DNA of 64,000 nucleotides from positions 2,418,001 through 2,482,000 of the forward strand of contig OZ251231.1 in the NCBI GenBank assembly GCA_965240325.2, given 5' to 3'. The translations under genes and the position numbers were made by a program. Each line of letters opens with the position of its first letter. The stretch's first letter is position 1. This document shows positions 1 to 9,027 of the stretch, in pieces. The notes under the pieces were generated by a model that was not told the origin of the DNA, did no database searches, and saw nothing but the letters and a program-made list of their open reading frames with translations. Origin of the DNA: Rebecca billardiae RCC1528. Lineage: Eukaryota > Haptophyta.

Positions 1-794
1 GCCGAGCTCGGGCGCGACGGCGCGCGCCGACGGGGCCGTGTTCAGCATGCTGGGCAAGCTCAGCGGGTCCCGAACCGCGTTAGACGCGTCCGCAGCCGAG
101 GGGGTGCCCCTGCAGGCGGGCGACACGCCGCACGCCGCCCGAGCCTCGGAGTCGAGCCAGCTCACGCTTCCGCCCGGCTTCCGCGTGTTGCACGTGGAGG
201 ACGACAAGATACTCAGGGTGCGCGCGCTGCCGACGCGGCGCGAGGGCCCTCCACGACGCGCGCCGCTCACATCGGCCGCGCTCTCCCCACCCACGCGTGT
301 GCGCGCGCGCGCGCTCGCTGCAGGCGACGCTGAACGCGCGCGTGTTCAAGAAGCACCGCGTGCCGGTTGACTGGCTCGACGACGGCCAGCAGGCTCTCGA
401 GGTGCTCACGGCGGAGCCGTACAAGTACGCCATCGTGCTGTTGGACAACCAGATGCCGCGGATGGACGGCGCGACGGCGACGCGCAAGCTGCGCACGGCC
501 GGGTACGAGGGCATCATCATCGGCATGACGGGCGACCCCGCCGGCTGCCCGGAGCGCGCCGAGTTCGAGGCGTCCGGCCTGGACTGCTGCCTGGACAAGG
601 GCAGCTCCGGCGTGCGCGAGATCATCAGGCTGCTCTTCGAGTCGCAGCAGCTGGATGTTGCCGACGAGGCTGCGGACGGGACGTCTTCCTGTCCGACGAA
701 GAGCAGCACCTGCACGTCGCCGTACTCATCATCACTGAGAGTGAGACTGCTGTCTGTCAGTTCAGTCGACGAGCAGCCCAGTCTCAGCAAATGA
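1..794 (+). CDS. Response-regulator receiver domain protein, 3' end (5' truncated by window)
   Basis: The gene enters from the left edge. Exon 1 runs to 217, a GTGCGC...CAG intron spans 218-323, and exon 2 runs 324-794 (TGA). The joined product carries a CheY-like receiver domain: the acidic pair in VEDDKIL, the phospho-acceptor Asp in VLLDNQMPRMDG, the conserved Thr in GMTGDP and the conserved Lys in CLDKGS. Such domains take a phosphate on Asp from a histidine kinase. A receiver at the extreme C-terminus is typical of hybrid histidine kinases, so the missing upstream part could be a kinase, but that is inference. After the domain come about 40 Ser/Thr-rich residues. The last ~50 bp of the CDS belong to a direct repeat that recurs at 1195-1571, so the C-terminal tail may be recently acquired. 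Confidence 0.8.
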
Positions 795-875
795 CATTAT
801 AGACGACATTGTCTAGCTGCATCGACGACACATGTCACATCAATCGTCTGAATCGTCATCATCATGCATCATTAT

Positions 876-926
<51 letters not shown>

Positions 927-1571
927 CATTGCAAATATATAATAAATACTGCTACTACGCATCCGGCCGCCGGTCATCGGCGGCGTCGCTGATGAGTGGG
1001 CTTGGCAGCTCCGGCGTCCGGTGACCGGTCCGCACCGCCCCGCACCGGCAGGCATGCTGTACTGGAGACAGAGTCAGGTCCGACTGACTCGGTCTCGGAT
1101 AGTAGTCGTCGGTGAGGGCACTGGCGGGCGGGTGAGACTCATCTTAAATACTGTAGTTGGACATTGCCCTGCGCCATATGTGGCGCCCGTCCCCCGAGAC
1201 TGCTGTCTGTCAGTTCAGTCCGGACGAGCAACCCAGCAGACAGCAGTCTCAGCAAATGACATAATTGACATCGTCTTCGTATGCATCGACAACACAGCAT
1301 ATCAAATAAGACATCGCAAAAATCTGTCTGAATCATCATCATACATACACAAAGACGCATCCGCCGGTCATCGGCGGCATCGCTGAGTGGGCTCGGCAGC
1401 TCCGGTCCGCACCGCCCCGCCCCGGCAGGCGCTGTACTAGAGACAGACTGACTGACAGTCCGGTCCGAATCGCGGATAGTCTGGTGAGTCCGTGAGTCAC
1501 GGGCGGCGGCGGCTGTGCTAGACTTACTTGAAATGAAATAGTTGGACATTGCCCTGCGCCATATGTGGCGT
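740..1571. repeat. Two-copy direct tandem repeat, ~400 bp each
   Basis: Copy 1 is about 740-1185 and copy 2 about 1195-1571. Both start with GAGACTGCTGTCTGTCAG, pass through CAGTCTCAGCAAATGACAT, a CCGCCG-GTCAT-CGGCGG hairpin and a GCAGCTCCGG...CACCGCCCCGC block, and end with GGACATTGCCCTGCGCCATA. Copy 1 contains an extra (TA)n tract. Copy 1 overlaps the stop codon of the response-regulator gene, so copy 2 carries a duplicate of its coding tail and 3' flank. Confidence 0.8.
880..919. repeat. (TA)n microsatellite
   Basis: About 19 uninterrupted TA units, inside copy 1 of the direct repeat and absent from copy 2. Confidence 0.95.
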
Positions 1572-3249
1572 GACGCCATGTCATCACTCCATGACTCGGC
1601 CCGATCATTTATCGCCGGGGACGGGGTTGCCGTTGTGCTCCAGGCCATGAGGTCCTCCTGCGATCGGGCGCTCGGAGCGGAGCGACGAAGAGTGCGGCGG
1701 CATGGGGATCGGGGTTACGGGGTAAGACATCGGAATTATACCGAAACCGGCTGGACGCAGCCTCAGGCTTGTAGTGCGTGCCCCGCTGCCGTAGATCACT
1801 TTGCACTCGATCCCCGTGTCCGTCGCACTCTCCCTACAGTATCGTCGCTGGGATCAGCCCCGACCTGATAGACTGCTTGCCGCCCTTCATTTCAACCGTT
1901 CCTGGCGGCAATCGTCTAGGCTGGCAGCATCGCAAATTGTCCCGTCTTAGTGCTGTCGCACGGGGGGCTGCCGTCAGCCACAGGCGAGATGAGGGTCCAC
2001 TCGTCGCCCGCGCATGTGGTTGATCTGGATCACACCCGCACGTTGGTCATGATCGTCTCCGAGCCGAAGGGAGGCCGTGTCTCCAGCGAGCTCGTTGGAG
2101 ACTTTCGCACCGATCATTTCTGCCAGCCAAGCGAGGTCGCCGATAGGCTACGACATGCTGGGGATGGTCACAAGACGTACTCACAATCGCCCGAGTCGAC
2201 GAGTTGGCGCGCGATGCGTCCGCGCACGGGCGCACCGGCGAGCGACCGTTGTCACCGATGTCAGCAAGCAGCCTCGGCCGAGAGGACAACCGGACCGCGG
2301 GCTTGGGACGTCAACCCCCGAGATCGGTCTCGCAGCGGCCCGGACACGATGGCGCGCCCACGAGAGGCGCGCGTGCGCCCGCCTACCGGCGCTGCAGGCC
2401 GGCGCGGCTGATCGGCGCGGTCCACAGGACACGTGGGCACCGCGCGCGCCTCTTTTCCTGTCCTCTCGCGCTCCTCGCCGCGCGCAGTAGCCCGCTGCCA
2501 AGCCATCAACGCCTGCCAAGCGAGCCGGCGCGCGCACCAAGGGCGCGCGCTCGGCGCGGATAGGGCCAATTAAGGTCGGGGCACGGCATGGGCGAGTGGG
2601 CACGCATGTTATACACCGCTCGGGCGCACGCGTCCGGCGTTCTGCGCGCGCCCTTGCCACTGGCAAGTGCTCGCGCACTGCGCGCGTAACTCACGAATGG
2701 TGCACCTCGCGGCAGCCCGCAGGGTATGCTCTGCATGGAGGCATCCTTCGCTTCCCAGCGGGCGAATCGGTGCCAGCCGCAGCCTGGGGGTCGTCTGTGA
2801 GTACCCCGGTCCAAGATGCCCCATGGGCACGCTGATACGGGTGCTATGTCGTCGATGCTGCCGAGGAGTGCCGAGCGGCTCTGCTCTGTGACGTCCCGGC
2901 ACATGGGCCTTGTCGACTCTCGACCTTCCGCTCCGAGTTCATCACGCCAGACGCAGGCGATGCCGCTGTGCACGCTCGCGTTCGACCACTTCGTACCCAC
3001 CAGACTGGCCCTTCTGTCTCTGTTGGCGTAGGTGGCGTGCGCGCGCGCGCGCGTGCCGCCTGCCACAGTACAGTAGACGTAGTCGGTGCCGCGGACGCGG
3101 TGGCCGTGGGCCGCGTAGCGACCTGCTCGGATAGTCGTAGTCGCTTTAAAATAAGACTGCACAGCCTGGTTGATTTACATATACATCGTCATCATCACTG
3201 CGCGATTTGCTGATGCATCAGTGTCATCAGCGCTCATCATCACCTACAT
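1572..3249. other. Intergenic, no supported gene
   Basis: Open frames on both strands are short, Arg/Ala-rich and without recognisable motifs or a consistent splice pattern. I see no gene here. The segment 3165-3270 is AT-richer than its surroundings. Confidence 0.5.
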
Positions 3250-4247
3250 TTATCGGTACAGTAGTTTAAGCGGGCAGCGGCGCGCCAAAGCGACAGTACG
3301 CGCGCCGTGCAGAGGTGAGCTCGGGCACGACAGACGGTCCGCGCGCGTCTCCGTCTTGACCGAGAACTTCCTCGCGGTGGCGATGGCGGACTCGTGCTTG
3401 GCCGCCGCCTGCCGTGGCGTGATCTCGCTCGACGACGCACCCGGAGGCGGTGACGCGCACGGGCAGGCGCTGCTCGCATGCCCGTTCCTCACCCAGTCGC
3501 AGATGCCGAGCGCGCGGCATGCGGAGCACTGTGCCAGCGCTGGCGCGGGGCACGCGCGCGCGCTCGCGCTGCCGCCATCGCCCGCGCCGGACTTCTTCGT
3601 CTTCCTCTAGGTGGGCGTCGAGCCCATCGACGGCGGTTCCATCTCTCGCCGCTGCTGCCGTACCCGCGTGCTCTGCGGCCGCGGCCGCGGCCGGCGGCGC
3701 CGGCACCTCGAGACCAGGCAAGAGGCGTGCCGTGGCCGCGACGAGCGCGGGCATCAGGTCGCCAGCCGTCACCTGGCCGTCGAGAGGCTTGAGCGCATCC
3801 TTGTGCGCCGCCGACAGCGCGCACACCGCCGGGCGTACGAGCAGCTGCCGCACGGCGCACACAGCTGTCGCGGGCTGGCTGCATCCACATCACATTTCGA
3901 AACACCCGCTTCCGCTCGGCGCCAGCGCCGCGCCACTCAACCGCGGTTTCGATCGAGCGGAAGTGGGCGGGCTCGCGGACCACCTCGAAGCCGACGATGA
4001 GGCCGAGCGCATCTGCGGCGCCGGGAAGCAGGAACCCGCCGGTGCCCTTGCATTTGGCCGGCGTCGGGAACCAATCCGCCACGCGCACAGCATGGAGCGC
4101 AATCGCTCCAGGAGCGGGCGCGCCTGCGAAGCGGAGGTCGCCCCCAGCACCGGCTGTGAAGCGGGCAGTGTACACGGACAGCGCGCCGTCCTCGTGCGCG
4201 AGGATCACGCCGTCTGGGAGGCCGTCAGTCAGAATGACGCGCGCCAT
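3250..4247 (-). CDS. Unrecognised multi-exon protein
   Basis: The start is the ATG at 4247. The first exon (to about 3940) reads as ordinary protein with low Arg content: it begins MARVILTDGLPDGVI and contains DALGLIVGFEVV. One phase-consistent model removes a ~71-nt GT-AG intron (about 3868-3940) and continues with TAVCAVRQLLVRPAV and SAAHKDALKPLDG, then an Ala/Pro-rich linker ending HLEEDEE near 3600. Further exons probably hold a Cys-rich stretch (CSACRALGICDW, near 3500-3540) and a basic helix (AAKHESAIATARKF, near 3360-3420). I could not fix every splice site, so the end at 3250 is approximate. I recognise no family. It is head-to-head with the Ulp1 gene, 215 bp between the start codons. 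Confidence 0.5.
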
Positions 4248-4325
4248 GCCCGCCGCAGCGGCGCAGCGCCTGCGACGGCACGCCTGGCCTGACGCCGTTG
4301 GCGCAGAGGCGGCGCGCCGGACTCA

Positions 4326-4371
4326 CCTCCCGGACGGCACCCCCCCCTGGGGAGGGTTGCCGTCCGGGAGG
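4326..4371. promoter_or_regulatory. Perfect 14-bp inverted repeat in a divergent promoter
   Basis: CCTCCCGGACGGCA (4326-4339) is exactly complementary to TGCCGTCCGGGAGG (4358-4371), with an 18-nt C/G-rich loop that can pair further. It lies between the start codons at 4247 (minus) and 4463 (plus). It may be a hairpin or a dyad binding site; its function is unknown. Confidence 0.6.
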
Positions 4372-4462
4372 CGCATTCTCTCCGGACTGGTTCGGGGGTT
4401 AACGCCCCAAGCCGCGGGACCGGAACCACCCACACCGAACTCCAGCTGCACACGGCGCCGCC

Positions 4463-7095
4463 ATGGCCAGGGGCTGGGCGAGTGACGTGATCCATTCGGT
4501 CGCCGCGCGCCTGTGGCCATTCAAGTCGTCGGGCAGCAGGAAGCGGATGCGCACGTCGGAGGTGGAGGATGGCGTGGCCACGGCCCCCAAGCGCCAAAGC
4601 GTGACCGCCGGGTGTGCGCACGCGCGGGCGTTGCCGTCCTGCGAGTGCCGTCATTGTGCGGCGCACCACTCGCCCGCGGGTACTGGCGCGCCCGCTGATG
4701 CGCGCGCACCGGGCGCGCGCGCACGCGGTATGCGGCGTTTTGCACGCGCAGGTCGCTCGGTTCGCCGTCCCGCAGCGCCGTGCTCGACGAGGACTCGCCG
4801 CCCGTGCCAAGCACGAGCCCGCAGTTTGACTCGCCGCCACCATCGCCACCGGCGCAGCCCATGACGGCTGGCGCCAGCGCGCAGCCGTTGCGCTCCAACT
4901 GGCCGCGGCACCAGTCGCACGCGAAGATCCCGAGTGCGCTCGACTCGCTCCGCTCCGGTGAGGACGCGGGGCGCTTCAAGGACGCGCTGAGCACGCGGCG
5001 CTCGAGCGATGTGCTGCTGGCTCTGGGCGGGCGCGCGCTGCCGCACGCGCCGCCGCGCCGCGAGCCGAGCTCGCCGTGGGCGGCATCCCCCGGTGCGGCC
5101 GTCGCGCCGGTCGCCGCGCCGTACGAGCTCCCGCCGCGCCCTGGCGCGGGTGCGGGCGCTGCACCCGCACCCCGCCCCGGCGCTGCGGCCGGCGCGGTTG
5201 GGACGGCGGCTGCGGCTGCGGCTGCGCCCCTCAGCAGGCCAGCGCCGGGTGGCGCGGGCGCGGCGCGGCGCATGCCCCCCGGCCCGTCCGTCGCGGGGTC
5301 GCAGCCGTTCCGGCCTGTGCTGCCGCGCGCGTCCGTGCCGGCGGGCCCGCGCGCGCTCCCCGCGCCGCCGCTCACCACGCGCAGCACGGTCGACTGGTCG
5401 TTCTCGAGTGAGCAGCTGAGCGCACAGCTGCAGCGGCTGCAGACGCTCACGCGCAGGCGCGCGGACGTGGAGCAGGCGAAGGCCGCCGAGGTGGAGCGGC
5501 GGCAGGCGCTGAGCAAGCGCGTGGCGGAGACGCTGGCCGAGCTGCGCGCCTCCACAGAGCTCCCGGGCTGCGCGGAGCACATCTCCCAGCTCGACGTGCT
5601 CAGCCTCGAGCTCGAGAGCGCAGCGGAGGCGCACGCGCGCGCCCACGACGCGCTCGAGGCGGAGCTGAGGCGGCGGCTCGAGAGCTACCGAGCCGCCGCG
5701 CCGCCCGCGGCGGGCGCGCTCCCGCTCGAGCGCGCGGCGCTGCTGGACGCGGCGGCGCGGATCGACGCGCTCGCGCGCGACGTCCGCGCCCTCGCCGACG
5801 ACAACGCCGCGAACGTGCAGGCCGCGGGCTCGCTCGAGACCGCGCTCCGCCAGCTCGCGTGGTGGGCGCCCGACTCCGAGGCGGAGGTGGTGGCGGCCTC
5901 CAAGGACAGCGAGCTCACCGCGCGCGTGGACAGACTGCGCTCGGCGCTCGGCGCGGCGCGCACGCGCTCGCGCGCGCGCGCGGAGCAGGCCACCGCGCTC
6001 GAGGCGCAGCTCGACGCGCTGCGCGCGCTGCACGAGGAGGGCGCGCGCGCGCTCGATCAGCTGAGCGCGCTCGGGCCAACGCCGGGCGGCAGCCGGCGCA
6101 CGCGGCTGCGGCCGCTGAGCGCGGAGCAGGAGCAGACAGTCGCGTCGATGTGGCGGCCGCCGCACCCGAAGCAGCCCGCGCTCGTCGAGCTCGCCGGGCA
6201 GCAGGTCTCCCGCTACGACCTCGCCACGCTGCGCGAGACGCAGTGGGTGAACGACGAGGTGATCAACCTCTACCTCAAGCTCGTGCTCGCCAGGGCGCAG
6301 CGCGACGGCGCGGGCGGGGGCGCGGACGCGCCGCTGCGCGCGCACGTCTTCCAGACGTTCTTCTGGACGAAGCTGATGGAGACGGACGGCGCGTACACGT
6401 ACAAGAACGTGCGGCGCTGGACCAAGAAGGTCGACCTCTTCGCCCTCGACGCGGTCGTGATCCCAATCAACCAGCACCAGACGCACTGGGTGCTCGCGCT
6501 CATCAACGTCAAGGAGCGCCGCTTCGAGTTCTACGACTCGATGGGCGGCGGGGGCGGGAGATACCTCGCCGCGCTGCGGTGCGCGCGCGGCGCGCGCGGC
6601 GCGGCGCACGCGCCGCGCACGCGCGCGGGGCCCGGCCTGCGCCGCGTGCGCTCTCACGCGCGGCGAGCCCCTCGGACCGCGCGCGCGCGCAGCCGCTACA
6701 TCTGCGACGAGTACAGGGACAAGAAGGGCGAGGAACTCGACCTCTCGGGCTGGACCGACCACCGCTGGACCGAGATCCCGCAGCAGACGAACGGCTTCGA
6801 CTGCGGCGTCTTCATGTGCCAGTTCGCCTCGACGATCACGCGCAACGTGGCGATCAACTTCTCGAGCGCGGACATGCCGTATATGCGGTGCGCGCTCACC
6901 GATCCGCGCGGCGCGCATTGCCACGGGCGGCCGCGCGACGAGTGCGCCGCTCACATGCGCGCACCAATGGCGCGCCCACCGGTGCCGCTCCGCGCGCGCG
7001 CGCGCGCACGCGCGCGCAGCAAGCGGATGGTGATAGAGATCCTGGACGAGCGGCTCATGTCAGATGACGAGATTTCTGACGATGACAGCTCGTGA
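4463..7095 (+). CDS. Ulp1/SENP-family cysteine protease (SUMO or Ubl protease)
   Basis: The joined product is about 748 aa. Exons are 4463-4611, 4752-6578, 6693-6887 and 7020-7095. The first intron, with a GTGTGC donor at 4612, restores a frame with an ATG start (MARGWASDVIHSV). The N-terminal half is Pro/Ala-rich, followed by coiled coil (about 5400-6080). The C-terminal peptidase C48 domain shows the full catalytic set: His in QTHWVLAL (codon 6484), Asp in EFYDSMG (codon 6535), Gln in IPQQTNGFDCG and nucleophile Cys in FDCGVFMCQF (codon 6802). WVNDEVINLYLKL is the usual family entry motif. Enzymes of this family mature SUMO-like modifiers and remove them from substrates, often at nuclear pores or in the nucleus. 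Introns 2 and 3 (114 and 132 nt) are stop-free multiples of three, so unspliced RNA would stay in frame but would carry a loop within the active domain. Confidence 0.9.
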
Positions 7096-7313
7096 CTCTC
7101 TGCCTCTGGCCGCGAGCGCGGGCCCGTGGCATCACGACTGTCAGTGTCACGTGTGACAGGGCTCCGAGTGTCAGCACTCAGCCAGCAGGCCAGCTGCCGC
7201 CGGGCGGGCGGGTGGGCCCCGGCGTCATCAGCAGGCTGCAGCGATCATCAGCACGGTGATCAGACGATGACGCGACGACAGATTCCGAAGATCACATATT
7301 CGAAGAATATATA
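7096..7313. other. 3' flank of the protease gene
   Basis: GC-rich spacer ending in an AT-rich stretch, ATATATA at 7307-7313, which is the left target flank of the inserted element A1. Confidence 0.5.
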
Positions 7314-8654
7314 ATGGCCCGCGGTGCAGCCTGCAGGGCGCAGAGCGCGCAGCGTGGCCAGCCCGCTCCGTGGGCCCTAACCACGTTTCAAAAAGATCTT
7401 TGATCAAGAAAAAAGGGACGGGGGCGGACGATTTTCATGGCTGGAGGAGACCGAGTTTCGAATTTTGAGACCCTCTCTTCTAACACGCATCACGGCCGAA
7501 AAAGGTCGCGCCCGGCCCTTTTGTATAATAGTCAGAGGATCGAATCAACGAAACCCACGCCCAATAAGTGTGCCAGGCTGGGTAATTGTGGGTAGACTCT
7601 CGTTCATGTAGTGCGCCGCCGCAAGATGCCAAGAACGACCGTTGACATAATAGTCCAACCAACTCCAATAGTGCGAGACATTGAAAAATATCCGCCGCAG
7701 CTATCCGTATCGCGTGCGGCGTGTCCGCCGCGTTTTGTACGCCAGAGACGAGGGGGCGAGCCACGAGCGACCGACTCGTCGCACTCGCGAGGGGACGGGT
7801 GAGGACGGCGATGGCCCCGCGATGGGAGGTACGCGCGGCGAGTGGCGCCTGGTGCGCGCGGCTGCGGCGGGTCCCGACTGACGTGCGACATCGAGTTCGT
7901 GCCCCGCTCACTCCGCGCGCCCCCGCCCGCCCTGTGTCGACTGCCTGCGCGTCCGCCGCGCGTCGGGCCGGCGCCTGCGCCGCGGCAGCCGCCCTGTACT
8001 GGTATTCGGGCTCTCGCAAGCTCGGGGGCAGCGGCGCCAGCCGGCGCCTGATGCCGGACTGATCGATCTCTGAGTCTCCGACTTCACCACGCGCCGCCCT
8101 TGCCATGCCTGGTGCCCTCGCACCTCGGCACCGTGCTCCCTCGGGCTGACAGCACCGCCGACCGCGTGGCCTGGCGTGCACGTAGAGTTGCGCTCATGCG
8201 TCGATCACGCCTCGCGCCCGCCTGTCGGCCGTCGCGCAGGCGCTGGTCGAACCCTACTCGGACCAGTGCAAATCATCTAACTATCCTGGCGCTGCCGGTG
8301 CGCGGTGACCCGAGGGACAGCGGTCAGTCAGCAGCAGCGGCCCGAACGAATCCGCGGCCCCGCACCGTGCTCCCTGGCTGTCAGCTTCGCGTGGCCTGGC
8401 GTGCACGTGGAGTCGCGCTCATGCGTCGATCACGCCTCGTCGCATCCGCCTGTACACAATCGGCGCCGCGCCGGCGGCTGCGAAGTGCGATGGGCCCGCG
8501 CCCGGCGCGGCGGGCGGCGGCGCGCCGCTGGAGTCTAGTTGTACGGGCATGCAACTCCGGGTCTGTCAATAGACGACTGCGATGGAGGGTGCACCGCCAC
8601 CGCGGGCCCTGAACTACGTTCGTTCTACGGAAAAGGACCGCGGAACGCGGTCAT
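7314..8654 (+). mobile_element. Family A element, copy A1 (non-autonomous, hairpin-ended)
   Basis: The left end is ATGGCCCGCGGTGCAG; the right end is a perfect hairpin GACCGCG-GAA-CGCGGTC followed by AT. The left ~190 bp (including ACGTTTCAAAAAGATCTTTG) are shared with copies A2, A3 and A4. TAGACTCTCGTTCATG near 7590 is shared with A2. Inside are repeated blocks built around CGTGGCCTGGCGTGCACG and CTCATGCGTCGATCACGCC, also present in A2. The flanks are ATATATA on the left and ATATAT on the right, consistent with insertion into an AT run. No transposase-like frame is visible. Confidence 0.75.
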
Positions 8655-9027
8655 ATATATCGTCATCAGCAGCAGATCATCACAGCTATAGACGATATCA
8701 TCACGAATATTCACGATTGTCGATGTGACTGTGAGGGATGTCCCGGTCCGGGGCCGGGCTGCGGAGCTGCCTTCCGCATCGGCATCGGCATCAGGTCATC
8801 TGTCTCATCAGACGAGAGTCGACGTCGCCGTTGTCGGGTCGGGACACTCGGGTCGATCTGCTCCGTGGCCTGCCGTCAGTCATAGTGGCGCTGCTGATGT
8901 GCCGGCTGTGCCTGTGCGTGTGGCCGCCACAGGATCATGAACCGTCAGCAGCAGACAACTGACATCGTCACGTCTCATCGGATCAGTCGGATCAGACGGG
9001 ATCACTGATCAATGCCCCAGCGGCCCG
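8655..9027. other. Intergenic, nothing recognised
   Basis: The spacer between element A1 and the NMD3 stop codon is rich in CATCA/GATCA motifs. I see no gene. Confidence 0.5.

Noticed and set aside
4651-6954. 767-codon minus-strand frame opposite the Ulp1 gene
   Set aside because: Arg/Ala/Leu-rich composition with no motif; the opposite strand has a complete catalytic set.
7314-8654. Calling family A classic Helitrons
   Set aside because: Hairpin and AT target fit, but there is no CTRR 3' end, no fixed 5' TC, and no Rep/helicase; only a Helitron/Helentron-like mechanism is offered as a hypothesis.
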